Shown here in pieces: positions 26,294-36,678 of a stretch of 64,000 nt of DNA. Below the pieces are notes generated by a model, which saw only the letters and a program-made list of their open reading frames with translations, was not told the origin of the DNA and did no database searches. Source of the DNA: Bradyrhizobium sp. AZCC 1721 (GTDB lineage Bacteria; Pseudomonadota; Alphaproteobacteria; Rhizobiales; Xanthobacteraceae); contig NZ_JAZHSB010000001.1 of assembly GCF_036924715.1 (NCBI RefSeq), forward strand, positions 3,277,001 to 3,341,000. Direction: 5' to 3'. The translations under genes were made by a program, and so were the position numbers. Position 1 is the first letter of the stretch, and each line of letters begins with the position of its first letter.

Positions 26294-27130
26294 GTGAACT
26301 GGCTCTTGCAAATCTTCGATCCTGCGACGATCTCGGCATTCTTCACCCAGTTCCAGGCCGAGATGCAGCAACCCGCCTTCTGGGTCGCGCTCGGCAAGAT
26401 CATGTGGATCAACATCCTGCTGTCGGGCGACAACGCGCTCGTCATCGCGATGGCCTGCCGCGGCCTGCCGCCGCGCCAGCGGTTCTGGGGCATGATCCTC
26501 GGCGCCGGCGTTGCCGTGCTGCTGCGCATCATCTTCACCGGCATCGTCGTGACGCTGATGGCGCTGCCGTACCTCAAGCTGGTCGGCGGACTGGCACTGC
26601 TCTTCATCGCGGCAAAGCTCCTGGTGCCGGAACACGAGGACGAGAGCGACACGGAAGCGGCTGCGCATCTGTGGGCAGCGGTGCAGATCGTTGCGATCGC
26701 CGACATCGTCATGAGCCTCGACAACGTCATCGCGGTCGCCGCGGCCGCCAATGGCAGCATCCCGCTGCTCGTCATCGGCCTTGCCATCAGCGTTCCCTTG
26801 ATCGTCGCGGGTGCTGCGCTGATCATGGCGTTGCTGACGCGTCTTCCCGCGCTGGTGTGGGCCGGTGCAGGCTTGCTGGGCTGGGTCGCGGGTGAGGTGA
26901 TGGCGACCGACCCGGCGCTGCAACCGTCTCTGCACGCATTCTTCAACGGTCCGGTCGGTGTCGGCCTCGATGGAATGCTCAAATCGCTCGGCATGGCGCC
27001 GCACTTCGCCAATGGCGGTCATGGCGGAGAGGTGATCCTTGGACTCATCGGCATCGCCGTGGTGCTGCTGGCAGGAGCGGTCTGGCGCAAGCGCAAGCTG
27101 CAGGGCGCGGAGCACTCGGCGACGGCGTAG
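26294..27130 (+). CDS. TerC/YjbE-family integral membrane protein
   Basis: 278 residues from GTG 26294. Seven or eight membrane helices. Family features are WINILLSGDNALVIAMACRG in helix 2, with a conserved Asp, and the repeat IADIVMSLDNVIAVAAAANG in the second half with a second acidic pair. These intramembrane Asp residues are thought to carry metal, probably manganese, out of the cell in TerC proteins. A basic C-terminal tail lies in the cytosol. The name 'tellurium resistance' is historic; no tellurite genes are near. No yybP-ykoY-like leader was identified in the 63 bases before the start. Confidence 0.9.
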   Translation: MNWLLQIFDPATISAFFTQFQAEMQQPAFWVALGKIMWINILLSGDNALVIAMACRGLPPRQRFWGMILGAGVAVLLRIIFTGIVVTLMALPYLKLVGGLALLFIAAKLLVPEHEDESDTEAAAHLWAAVQIVAIADIVMSLDNVIAVAAAANGSIPLLVIGLAISVPLIVAGAALIMALLTRLPALVWAGAGLLGWVAGEVMATDPALQPSLHAFFNGPVGVGLDGMLKSLGMAPHFANGGHGGEVILGLIGIAVVLLAGAVWRKRKLQGAEHSATA

Positions 27131-27402
27131 GCAAGGGCCTTGCGATCTCGCGGCATGGATGGCGAGGTCGGCACGGTCATTGTATCAGATGAGAACGGAA
27201 GGCTGCCGGGTGCACGGTGCGCCCGCAGCCCGTAACCAGGCGGTCGCCATTGCGGTCGCGCCGGAACGCCCGGCATTCCCTGCGCAATGGTCCTGACGGA
27301 CCGCCTTGATTTCATTGATAATTTTGAATCTGGCCCGATGCCGGGCGGGATGACGAGGGCTTCCGATTGCCTTTGCCGCCGCCTAATTCCATACAGCTTC
27401 AC

Positions 27403-29751
27403 ATGACCGAACCGTTATTGGGGCGCAGCCTCGATCGCCTTGAAGACGTGCGCTTCGTGCAGGGACGCGGGCGCTACGTCGCCGATCTCGCGTCGCCAGA
27501 CGCGCTTCATGGCGTCGTCGTTCGCTCGCCGCACGCGCATGCACGCATCACCGCGATCGGCACCGAGGCGGCGCGCAGGACGCCCGGCGTCGTGGCTGTG
27601 CTCACAGGTGCCGAATTGGCATCCGACGATATCGGCCCGTTGCCGTGCGCGGTGACCAGCATCCCGATGACCACGCCGCTCGTGGTGCCGCCCTATCACG
27701 CGCTGGCGCGCGGCGTGGTGCGCCATGTCGGCGAGCCGGTCGCGTTTGTGGTTGCGGAAACCGTCGAAGCCGCGCGCGATGCTGCCGAGGCCGTCGTTGT
27801 CGACTATGAGCCGCTGCCGCCGGTGGTCGCGATCGCAGCGGCGATTCTGCCGGATGCCCCGTCGATCTGGCCGGAGGCTGTGGGCAACATCGCGTTCCAG
27901 TTCAACCGCGGCGAGATCGGTCCGGTGGAAGCGGCGATCCGCGGTGCCGCCCACGTCGTGGAATGCGAGTTGGTCAACAACCGCGTCGTCGCCGCGCCGT
28001 TGGAGACACGCGGTGCGATAGGGCGGTTCGATGCCGCGAGCGGCCGGCTGCACCTGACCGCCTCGGCCGCCGGCGCGCATGCGATCCGCGACCTGCTCGC
28101 CGACCGAGTCTTTCGCATCGGCAGAGAAAAACTTCGCGTCAACATTCCCGACGTCGGCGGCGGCTTCGGGATGAAGAACGTGCTCTATCCGGAGTGGGTG
28201 CTGGTGCTGTGGGCGGCGCGCCGCCTCGGCCGTCCCGTCACGTGGATCGGCGATCGCGGCGAGGATTTTACCGGCTCCGCGCATGGCCGCGACAGCATCG
28301 TTCGGGCCCGCCTGGCGCTCGATCGCGATGGCCGCTTCCTGGCGCTCGACACCAGGGTGTTCGCCAATCTCGGCGCCTATGTCTCGACGGTGGCGCCGGC
28401 CGTGCCGACCATGGCGATGGCAAGCGCGATGGGCGGCGTGTACGACATTCCGCTGATCGCATTCGAGACCAAGGGCGTGTTCACCAATACGACGCCGATC
28501 GATGCCTATCGCGGCGCCGGCAAGCCGGAGGCAAATTATCTGATCGAGCGCTGCATTGATATCGCGGCCCATCAGCTCGGGATGGATGCGCTGAAACTGC
28601 GGCGCAAGAACATCATGCGTCGCTTCCCTTACAGCAGCGCGATGGGACTTTCGGTCGAGCAGGGCAGCTTTGCCCACGCGATCGATCACGCCGCCACTGC
28701 CGCGGAGGGTTTTAAGGCGCGCCAGAGAAGATCACGCAAGCTGGGCCGGCTGCGCGGCCTCGGGCTTGCCTGCTTTCTCGAGACCGCGCGCGGCCAACCC
28801 AACGAAGTGGCGGAAGTGCAGTTCGGTGAGGGCGGCCTGATCGACCTGAAGGTCGGCACGCATTCCAACGGCCAGGGCCACGAGACCACCTACGCCCGGA
28901 TCGCAGCCGACGCGCTCGGCCTTCCGCTGGAGCGCTTCCGGTTTCGGCAGGGCGATACGGACGATCTGGATAGTGGCGGCGGCCATGGCGGAGCGCGCTC
29001 TATGCACCAGGGCGGCACCGCGCTGTTGATGGCGGCGGAAGGCTTGATCGAGAATGCGCGGCGGCTTGCCGCGCGCCTGCTGCAGGCCGGCGTGGATGCG
29101 GTTCAGTATGAAGCAGGCATGTTGCGTGTGGCCGCGACCGGGCAGGAGATCAGCCTCGATGAGGTGGCGCGAGCTTCCTATCAGCTTGCCGGTGACGATG
29201 TCGCGCCCGGCCTGGCGCACAGGTCGACCCATCTGTGCGACCGCTACACGTTTCCCAACGGCTGCCATGTCGCGGAGGTCGAGATCGACCCCGAGACCGG
29301 CGAGGTGAGGCTCGATCGCTACGTCATCTTTGATGATTACGGCCGCCTGCTCGATCCCCGCCAGACGCTGGGGCAGGTGCATGGCGGCGTGGCGCAAGGC
29401 ATCGGGCAGGCGTTGTTCGAGCACGCGCTGTTCGATGCGGAGACAGGACAGATTCTGTCGGGCTCGCTGATGGATTATGCGCTGCCGCGCGCAGGCGATC
29501 TTCCCGCGTTCGAGGGCGATCTCACGCTTGATTTTCCAAGCCGTGCCAACCGGCTCGGCGTCAAGGGAAGCGGTCAGGCCGGCGCCATTGCAGCACCTGC
29601 CACGATCATGAACGCCGTGATGAGCGCACTGGCACCGCTCGGCGTACGCCATCTCGACATGCCCGCGACGCCTTCGCGCATCTGGCGCGCGATCCAGGCG
29701 GCAGAAGCACGATCGCGTCAGCGCGCTGACACCGCGTCCGCCGATCAATAG
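27403..29751 (+). CDS. Molybdenum hydroxylase large subunit (xanthine dehydrogenase/CoxL-like), orphan
   Basis: 782 residues from ATG 27403 (MTEPLLGRSLDRLEDVRFVQ); the frame is open to 27367. The a/b hammerhead domain covers about 1-130, then the two molybdopterin-binding domains: DVGGGFGMKN, the signature AYRGAGKPEANYLIER, the dioxo-Mo loops (SNGQGHETTYARIA, GGGHGGARSMHQGG) and LGVKGSGQAGAIAAPATIMN near the end. In most relatives the last motif has Glu in place of Gln725, the general base. No FAD or iron-sulphur subunit gene is adjacent. Substrate unknown. Confidence 0.9.
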   Translation: MTEPLLGRSLDRLEDVRFVQGRGRYVADLASPDALHGVVVRSPHAHARITAIGTEAARRTPGVVAVLTGAELASDDIGPLPCAVTSIPMTTPLVVPPYHALARGVVRHVGEPVAFVVAETVEAARDAAEAVVVDYEPLPPVVAIAAAILPDAPSIWPEAVGNIAFQFNRGEIGPVEAAIRGAAHVVECELVNNRVVAAPLETRGAIGRFDAASGRLHLTASAAGAHAIRDLLADRVFRIGREKLRVNIPDVGGGFGMKNVLYPEWVLVLWAARRLGRPVTWIGDRGEDFTGSAHGRDSIVRARLALDRDGRFLALDTRVFANLGAYVSTVAPAVPTMAMASAMGGVYDIPLIAFETKGVFTNTTPIDAYRGAGKPEANYLIERCIDIAAHQLGMDALKLRRKNIMRRFPYSSAMGLSVEQGSFAHAIDHAATAAEGFKARQRRSRKLGRLRGLGLACFLETARGQPNEVAEVQFGEGGLIDLKVGTHSNGQGHETTYARIAADALGLPLERFRFRQGDTDDLDSGGGHGGARSMHQGGTALLMAAEGLIENARRLAARLLQAGVDAVQYEAGMLRVAATGQEISLDEVARASYQLAGDDVAPGLAHRSTHLCDRYTFPNGCHVAEVEIDPETGEVRLDRYVIFDDYGRLLDPRQTLGQVHGGVAQGIGQALFEHALFDAETGQILSGSLMDYALPRAGDLPAFEGDLTLDFPSRANRLGVKGSGQAGAIAAPATIMNAVMSALAPLGVRHLDMPATPSRIWRAIQAAEARSRQRADTASADQ

Positions 29752-29822
29752 TCCTGATCGTCCGTCCCTAATCACAGCAAGGTGACGAATGACTTGCTGG
29801 ACGGGCTTGGGTGTTGCTTGAA

Positions 29823-29842
29823 ATGCAGGTATTTACCTGCAT
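29823..29842. promoter_or_regulatory. Perfect palindrome, likely operator for the ArsR regulator
   Basis: ATGCAGGTA (29823-29831), two bases, then TACCTGCAT (29834-29842): 9-bp arms with no mismatch, 25 bases before the ArsR start and next to an AT-rich stretch (ATATTATG). The size and place fit an ArsR-family dimer site over the promoter or the transcript start, giving autorepression. Confidence 0.65.
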
Positions 29843-29867
29843 ATTATGTTCTTCATAGAGTGAGACC

Positions 29868-30182
29868 ATGCAGGCCGACAAGGTTTTCAAAGCGCTGGGC
29901 GACCCGACACGCAGAAAGCTGCTTGATCTTCTCTGTGAGAAGAACGGGCAGACGCTTGGGCAGCTTTGCGAAAACTTGGACATGGCCCGGCAATCCGCCA
30001 CGCAGCACCTCGAAATCCTGGAGGCGGCCAATCTGGTGAGCACGGTCAGGCGCGGCCGGGAGAAGCTGCACTTCATCAACCCGGTGCCGCTTCATGAGGT
30101 CTACGAGCGGTGGGTGCGGAAATTCGAACGACAGCGGCTCAGCCTGCTGCACGATCTGAAGAAAGAACTCGAAGGAGAATGA
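29868..30182 (+). CDS. ArsR-family regulator of the SRPBCC operon
   Basis: 104 residues with the ArsR winged helix: VFKALGDPTRRKLLDLLCEK, GQTLGQLCENLDMARQSATQ (recognition helix), HLEILEAANLVSTVRRGREK and the family ending HFINPVPLHEVYERWVRKFE. No CxC metal site is seen in the recognition helix, so a metal is not the likely signal. This ArsR branch is regularly paired with SRPBCC/AHSA1 proteins. The next gene starts 3 bases after its stop. A perfect palindrome lies 25 bases upstream. Confidence 0.92.
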   Translation: MQADKVFKALGDPTRRKLLDLLCEKNGQTLGQLCENLDMARQSATQHLEILEAANLVSTVRRGREKLHFINPVPLHEVYERWVRKFERQRLSLLHDLKKELEGE

Positions 30183-30184
30183 CG

Positions 30185-30649
30185 ATGACCAAAGAGACGA
30201 CCAGCTTTGTCTACGTGACCTATGTTCGCTCGACGCCGGAGAAGGTGTTCGAGGCCATCACAAAGCCGGAGATCGCAAGGCGATACTGGGGCCACGAAAA
30301 CGTCTCTGACTGGAATCCCGGATCGAAATGGGAGCACGTCCGCGCCAATGATCAACGGAGCGTCGAACTGGTCGGCAAGGTCGTCGAGGTCTCGCCACCA
30401 ACCCGTCTTGTCATCACCTGGGCGAATGCGTCGCAGGCCTCCGATCCTTCCGCCTACAGCCGGGTGACGTTCGAGACCGAGGAATACGAGGACATGGTCC
30501 GGCTGACGGTCACACATGACGAACTCGTAGCCGGCAGCGGGATGGCGAACGGCATCAAGAAAGGTTGGCCGGTCGTGCTCGCCAGCCTGAAATCCTTGCT
30601 GGAAACCGGCCACGGCCTCGACGTCTTCGCCAAGCCGAAATCGGCCTGA
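30185..30649 (+). CDS. SRPBCC/AHSA1-family protein
   Basis: 154 residues from ATG 30185 with AAGGAG 8 bases before; ATG 30179 overlaps the previous stop but is too close to the ribosome site. START-like fold of the AHSA1 group: FVYVTYVRSTPEKVFEAITK, RRYWGHENVSDWNPGSKWEH, VVEVSPPTRLVITWANAS, YSRVTFETEEYEDMVRLTVT and the end helix GWPVVLASLKSLLETG. Such proteins bind hydrophobic ligands in a deep cavity. Being the direct partner of an ArsR gene suggests a ligand-buffering or modifying role in the same response. Confidence 0.9.
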   Translation: MTKETTSFVYVTYVRSTPEKVFEAITKPEIARRYWGHENVSDWNPGSKWEHVRANDQRSVELVGKVVEVSPPTRLVITWANASQASDPSAYSRVTFETEEYEDMVRLTVTHDELVAGSGMANGIKKGWPVVLASLKSLLETGHGLDVFAKPKSA

Positions 30650-30684
30650 TCTCTTGCCGGTCAATCAGAAGCAGGAGAATGACC

Positions 30685-31101
30685 ATGACCAAGCCCTTTA
30701 TCGGCGGGTGTGCCTGCGGCGCGATCCGTTTTGAGACGAGCAGCGAACCTCTCGTCGAGAGCCACTGCCAATGCCGCGATTGCCAGAAACGAAGCGGCAC
30801 GGGGCATGGATCCTACCTCGTCTTTCCCCGGCGAGCCGATGTGGCAATTACCGGCGAAGCGAAAGAATGGCGGGTGGCGGACGACAACGGGAATGAAAAG
30901 GTCCACGCCTTCTGCCCGACCTGTGGAACGCCGGTCTATCTGACATTCGTCGCCAACCCGGAACCGATAGCGGTCCACGCGACCAGCCTGGACGACCCAA
31001 GCCGGTTCAATCCACAACTGATCACGTACGGCATCCGCGGCCATGCGTGGGACACGATGGATCCTTCGTTGCAGAAATTCGAGCGGATGCCGCCCGGATA
31101 A
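30685..31101 (+). CDS. GFA-family zinc protein (glutathione-dependent formaldehyde-activating enzyme-like)
   Basis: 138 residues from ATG 30685 (AGGAG 7 bases upstream; ATG 30679 also possible). Zinc ligands: GGCACGAIRF (CxC), HCQCRDCQKRSG (CxxC) and FCPTCGTPVY, all as in the GFA fold. The archetype condenses formaldehyde with glutathione, but most bacterial members have unknown substrates. It is the third gene of the ArsR-SRPBCC operon, 35 bases after the SRPBCC gene, with the same AGGAGAATGACCATGACC-like start region, a hint of local duplication of the leader. Confidence 0.9.
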   Translation: MTKPFIGGCACGAIRFETSSEPLVESHCQCRDCQKRSGTGHGSYLVFPRRADVAITGEAKEWRVADDNGNEKVHAFCPTCGTPVYLTFVANPEPIAVHATSLDDPSRFNPQLITYGIRGHAWDTMDPSLQKFERMPPG

Positions 31102-31142
31102 TTTCGCGAGGGGAAGCACTCGTGTTGCAGAGTGTCCTGAAC

Positions 31143-32117
31143 CTAGTTCGCGGCGCGCTTGCTCCGTCGGCCGTTTCCCTTCGCCGGCCATCGCCCTGCG
31201 CTGACCGCTGAGCGGACCACCTCGACCATTGTCTTGCGTACCTCGAGAAAGGCTTTTGTTTGCGGACGGTCCGCGAGCGAAACCAAAGCGCACGAGCGCG
31301 TCAGCGGCGGATCGATGATGCGGCGTGCGTGATATTTCTCCGCCGCCAAGTCGGCGAGAACGGTTGCGCGGGAGAGGATCGCGCATCCTAAACCAGCCTC
31401 GAGCGCCATTCGCAATGCCGACAACGAATCGACTTCGAGCGTTTCGCTCGGCGTGATCTGATTGCGCAGAACCTGGGTCTGGATGATGGCCCGCGAAGCC
31501 GGCATCGGCGTCAGTCCAACCACGCTTCGTTGCGGGATGGCGGAGAAGGCGATCGGACTGGAAGATTTGCCGATCAGACCCGGATGCCCGACGAGATAGA
31601 GATCTTCGTCCTGCAGCCATTCGACGTCCAGGCGGGCATCCCGGGGCGGATTATAGGCGAGCGCGAGATCGACTGTCCCTGAGAAGACGCGCTCGATCAG
31701 CGCCGGCGACAGCGCCTCGACGACCGTCAGGTGTACGCCTGGGAAATTTGTTCGCACCGCCTTCATGACGTCGAGCGCGACCATGGAGATTGCGGTATGG
31801 CTGAGGCCGAGACAAACCGGACCGGTCGCGGCCTCATTGAAAGTTCGCACATCCTCTTCTGCCTTGCAGAGCGCCGACAGCACGGCGCTGGCGTGCTCGT
31901 AAAGCCGCCGGCCGGCCGCGGTCAGCGCGATCCCGCGCGGCCTGCGCTCCAGCAGCTTGACGCCCAGATCGGTTTCGAGTGCGGCGACGTGATGGCTCAG
32001 TGCCGACTGGGCGACGTTGAGCGCCTCCGCGGCCCGCGACAGCACGCCGGCGTCGGCGATGGCGATGAAATAGCGAAGCTGCCGCAATCCGAGCGCCATA
32101 GAACCGCTCCCTGCCAT
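31143..32117 (-). CDS. LysR-family transcriptional regulator
   Basis: 324 residues, or 318 from ATG 32099. N-terminal winged helix: GLRQLRYFIAIADAGVLSRA, AEALNVAQSALSHHVAALET, LGVKLLERRPRGIALTAAGR. The effector domain follows (VCLGLSHTAISMVALDV, LVGHPGLIGKSSSPIAF, ALRMALEAGLGCAILSRATV). It belongs to the Nac/Cbl-like branch. It diverges from the lyase-CoA transferase-Bug operon, so it is the probable regulator of that pathway; a T-N11-A motif lies between them. Confidence 0.93.
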   Translation of the reverse strand: MAGSGSMALGLRQLRYFIAIADAGVLSRAAEALNVAQSALSHHVAALETDLGVKLLERRPRGIALTAAGRRLYEHASAVLSALCKAEEDVRTFNEAATGPVCLGLSHTAISMVALDVMKAVRTNFPGVHLTVVEALSPALIERVFSGTVDLALAYNPPRDARLDVEWLQDEDLYLVGHPGLIGKSSSPIAFSAIPQRSVVGLTPMPASRAIIQTQVLRNQITPSETLEVDSLSALRMALEAGLGCAILSRATVLADLAAEKYHARRIIDPPLTRSCALVSLADRPQTKAFLEVRKTMVEVVRSAVSAGRWPAKGNGRRSKRAAN

Positions 32118-32120
32118 CGA

Positions 32121-32136
32121 ATTATTAGAACATAAT
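32121..32136. promoter_or_regulatory. LysR-type binding motif between divergent genes
   Basis: ATTAT-N6-ATAAT at 32121-32136 is a dyad of T-N11-A type in an AT-rich patch that goes on to TTCATATTATATTTG. It sits just before the LysR start and about 90 bases before the lyase operon, where LysR proteins usually bind. Confidence 0.5.
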
Positions 32137-32222
32137 GATCTTCATATTATATTTGTCAGATACCGAGGCGCACGGCAAGCTCGCCCGCAATCGACAAGGA
32201 CGACCCGGAGGAGCGCCGGCGC

Positions 32223-33175
32223 ATGGACCTGCCTGATAGCGTCGTCATCAGCGAGGAGGGGCCCCGCGAAGGCTTTCAGATCGAGCCGGGCCCAATCGCG
32301 ACTGCCGACAAAATCGCGCTGATCGACGCGCTCTCCGCGTGCGGGCTTCGCCGGATCCAGATCGCCTCCTTGGTCAATCCCAAGCACGTCCCGGGTTGGG
32401 TCGACGCCGAGGCCGTGATCGAAGGGTTCACCGCGCGGGAAGGCGTCGAATACTCCGCCCTGTGGTTCAACGAGAGCGGGCTGCAGCGCGCGCTCGCGTT
32501 CAAGCAGAAGCTCACCCTTGCCGGGTTTATCTCGCTGAGCGCATCCGAGCCGTTCGCGATCAGGAATCTCAACCGCGACCGCGCCGGACAGATCGAAGCC
32601 ATGCGCAGGTACGTGCGTGTGCATCGGGAAGCCGGCGTGCCGATCTCCAAGATCATCGTCATGGCCGCGTTCGGCTGCAACTTTGCAGGTGACATATCGT
32701 CGGCAGAGGTCGTCGCGACAGTTTCGGACGCGCTCGCCATCGCGCGCGAAGCGGACATCGAGGTGCGCGACGTTGCGTTGGCGGATTCCATGGGCTGGGC
32801 CACGCCGAAGCGGGTCGCGGCCGCCGTCGGCGCCGTTCGCGACCGCTGGGACGATTTGCGGATCGCGCTTCACCTCCACGATACGCGCGGGCAGGGCATC
32901 GCCTGCGCCTATGAGGGACTGCGGCTCGGAGTCACGGCTTTCGATGCGGCGGTGGCGGGACTCGGCGGCTGTCCGTTTGCCGGCCAACCCGGCGCGCCGG
33001 GTAACATCGCCACCGAAGAGCTCGCATTGTTGTGCGAGGAGATGGGCATCTCCACCGGCCTGAATATCGAGGCGCTGATCGAGGCCGGGCGTCTTGCCGA
33101 GCGGATCGTCGGACACCGGCTGCCGAGCGCGGCGCTGCGATCGGGAACGCTTGCCGCCTTCAGGAGACCGGCTGC

Positions 33176-33179
<4 letters not shown>
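32223..33179 (+). CDS. Hydroxymethylglutaryl-CoA lyase-like aldolase
   Basis: 318 residues, TIM barrel of the HMGL/DRE family. The first motif is EEGPREGFQIE, where classical HMG-CoA lyases have PRDG: the metal-binding Asp is Glu here. RIQIASLVNPKHVPGWVDAE, the metal His pair ALHLHDTRGQG, and the catalytic Cys loop AVAGLGGCPFAGQPGAPGN are kept. It likely cleaves a 3-hydroxy-3-methyl acyl-CoA such as HMG-CoA or a citramalyl-type CoA. The next gene, a CoA transferase, overlaps it by 4 bases and would make its CoA ester substrate. Confidence 0.87.
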
Positions 33180-34393
<1,214 letters not shown>

Positions 34394-34474
34394 AATTGAA
34401 CAACAAGAAGCGAATAACGAAAAAGAGCGGCCCAACCGCCTTCATAACGCCAATGGTCAGGGAGGAGGCGGAAC

Positions 34475-35467
34475 ATGATTTCCGACACACTGTTTCGAGC
34501 GAAGGCATTCATTCTCGGCGCGGCGGTCGTCGCGGCGCTGGTTGCGATCGTGTCGAGCGCCACGGCGCAGCCATACCCGTCGCGGGCGATCACCATCCTG
34601 GTCGGCTATTCCGCGGGCGGACAGGCCGACGCGCTGACCCGGACCATCGGCAAGCAACTCGGCGAGAACCTCAAAGTATCCGTCGTCATCGAGAACAAGA
34701 CGGGCGCCAACGGCATGATCGCGGCGCAGGCGGCGGCGCGCGCCGAGCCTGACGGATACACGATCCTGATGGTGACGGACGCGATGGTCACCATCGATCC
34801 GCACCTCGCCACCAGCAACCATTTCGACCTTTCGACCGCGATGGAGCCGGTCGTCAACGTCGCGTGGTCGCCGCTCTTGCTTGCCGCGGCCAACAATGTG
34901 CCGGCGAATTCGGTCGCCGAGTTGGTCGCTTTGGGCAAGCAGAAAACGCAGAATCTGAGTTTCGGCAGCTCCGGCAGCTCGACGCCGCACCGCCTCGCCG
35001 GCGAGATGCTGCAGAAATATGGCGGCTTCACCATGACCCACATTCCCTACAAGGGAACGGCGGCGTCGGTGAATGATCTCCTGGGCGGCCAGATCCCGCT
35101 GCTGTTTGGCGCACCCACGGCTGTGGAGCCGCTGGCTGCGGCCGGCAAGATCAAGCTGCTCGGCGTCACGTCGGAGAAGCGCTACGCAATGCTGCCCAAC
35201 GTTCCGGCCATCAGCGAAACCTTCGAGGGGTTCAAGATCATCAGCTATATCGGCTTCATGCTGCCGAAGAAGACCCCAGCGCCTGTCATCGCGACCTTGA
35301 ACAAGGAAGTGAATGCGGTGCTTGCCACTGGCACGATGCGCGCATGGCTGGACAAGCAGGGCATGGTCGCCGTCGGCGGCACGCCTGATGATTTCAAGCG
35401 CCAGATCGGGATTGACTATCAAGCGCGGGGTGAACTTGTCCGCGCGCTCGGCATCACCAGTGAGTGA
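34475..35467 (+). CDS. Bug/TctC-family periplasmic solute-binding protein
   Basis: 330 residues with a GGAGG site before ATG 34475. Signal peptide (FILGAAVVAALVAIVSSATA, cleavage near AQ|PYPSRAI). Family features: YPSRAITILVGYSAGGQADA, NKTGANGMIAAQAAARAEPD, LSFGSSGSSTPHRLAGEMLQ and IPYKGTAASVNDLLGGQIP. These bind small carboxylates for TctAB transporters or for sensing. No TctA/TctB genes follow, as is common for orphan Bug proteins. Third gene of the LysR-linked operon; it suggests a carboxylate substrate for the enzymes upstream. Confidence 0.92.
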   Translation: MISDTLFRAKAFILGAAVVAALVAIVSSATAQPYPSRAITILVGYSAGGQADALTRTIGKQLGENLKVSVVIENKTGANGMIAAQAAARAEPDGYTILMVTDAMVTIDPHLATSNHFDLSTAMEPVVNVAWSPLLLAAANNVPANSVAELVALGKQKTQNLSFGSSGSSTPHRLAGEMLQKYGGFTMTHIPYKGTAASVNDLLGGQIPLLFGAPTAVEPLAAAGKIKLLGVTSEKRYAMLPNVPAISETFEGFKIISYIGFMLPKKTPAPVIATLNKEVNAVLATGTMRAWLDKQGMVAVGGTPDDFKRQIGIDYQARGELVRALGITSE

Positions 35468-35656
35468 GCGCGGGAGTGCCGCAGCGCGTGGAGCTGTGAG
35501 GAGAACGGCGACGGCTTCCTGCGCTGATCGGGCCGTGGCTAGGGCGTGTACTCATTTAAGCGACGCTCAACCCTCAACAACGGCGGAATAGCGGACATAG
35601 CCCGATTTCGCAGAGGGGCAAAATCCAGACATAGGCTCGGCTTGGCCCCCATCCGA

Positions 35657-36677
35657 CTAATTCAATGTGAATAGACCAAGCGCGGCGCGAACATCGCGCA
35701 AAGTGGCATCAGTTATCTCCCGCGCTCGCGAAGTGCCAAGCTTAACGACTTGCAGCAGATAGCCGGGATCACGAGCGAGTGCGCGGCGACGGCTTCGGAT
35801 TGGCGCGAGAAGTGCCTGCAGCACGTCATCCAGACGTTTCTTCACAATGCTGTCGCCCAAACCGCCTCGGACATAGCGTGCCTTCAAATCCTCAACTGCA
35901 ACGTGATCTTCGTCGAACGCATCCAGGTACTTGAAAACCACGTTGCCTTCGACGCGACCTGGGTCGGACGCCTTTATATGGTTTGGGTCAGTGAACATAC
36001 GCCGGACAGCCTTACGTATTTCATCGGCCGTGGCTGATAGCTGAATAGCGTTGCCCTGCGATTTGCTCATTTTGGCTTTGCCGTCGATGCCGGGAAGGCG
36101 TCCGATGCGAGGAATAAGTGCGCGGGCTTCGGGCAACACGTCAACACCAGCTTGGCGATTGATGCGGCGAACGATCTCATTGGTTTGCTCGATCAATGGA
36201 GCTTGGTCTTCCCCAACCGGAACAATCGTCGCTTTGAAACCGGTGATGTCGGCGGCCTGGGCGACGGGATAGCAGAGAAAGCCTGCTGGAAATGTCTCTG
36301 CCAAATCCTCGCGCCTGGATTTCGTCCTTGATGGTTGGGTTGCGCTCAAGCCGGGCCACCGTGACATAGTTCATGTAGAGCAGGGTCAAATCGGCAAGTG
36401 CCGGGAGATGCGATTGAAGACAGATCGTGGTCAGGTTCGGGTCGATCCCGGCAGCCAGGTAGTCTGTCGCGATCTCAAGGACATTGTCCCGCAGCCGACC
36501 AGGATTGTGCGCGTTGTCCGTGAGTGCCTGGGCATCCGCCAGCAGCAGGTACTGCTGGTGCGTCGTCTGTAGGGTGACGCGGTTCTTCAACGAACCGACG
36601 TAGTGCCCCAGGTGCAACGGGCCGGTGGTTCTGTCGCCGGTCAAGATAACAGGGAGGGTGGCTGACGAGTGTTGCAT
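35657..36677 (-). pseudogene. trpS: Tryptophanyl-tRNA synthetase, interrupted by a one-base frameshift
   Basis: Two overlapping frames together give a full class Ic TrpRS of 339 residues: from ATG 36677, TLPVILTGDRTTGPLHLGHY (HxGH motif), ARLERNPTIKDEIQARGFGR, then in the next frame PAGFLCYPVAQAADITGFKA, VPVGEDQAPLIEQTNEIVRR and the KMSKS loop GKAKMSKSQGN. The break is at the AAA at 36290-36292: removing one base restores GRDIPAGFLCYP. An in-frame ATG at 36704 could add nine residues. As written no functional enzyme is made unless by frameshifting; an assembly error is possible. Cells with a second TrpRS often use it under stress or for drug resistance. Confidence 0.82.
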
Positions 36678-36678
36678 C

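Noticed and set aside
27180..27260. GTAACC near 27233 as a further SigF promoter
   Set aside because: The 16-base spacing leads to GGTC, not CGAA, and no gene start is at the proper distance.
35530..35553. AGGGCGTGTACTCATTTAA-like sequence also near 3153-3172 (AGGGCGTGTGCTCATAAAT)
   Set aside because: About 15 shared bases after a stop region in both places; may be the trace of an old IS or repeat, but too short to define an element from two sites.
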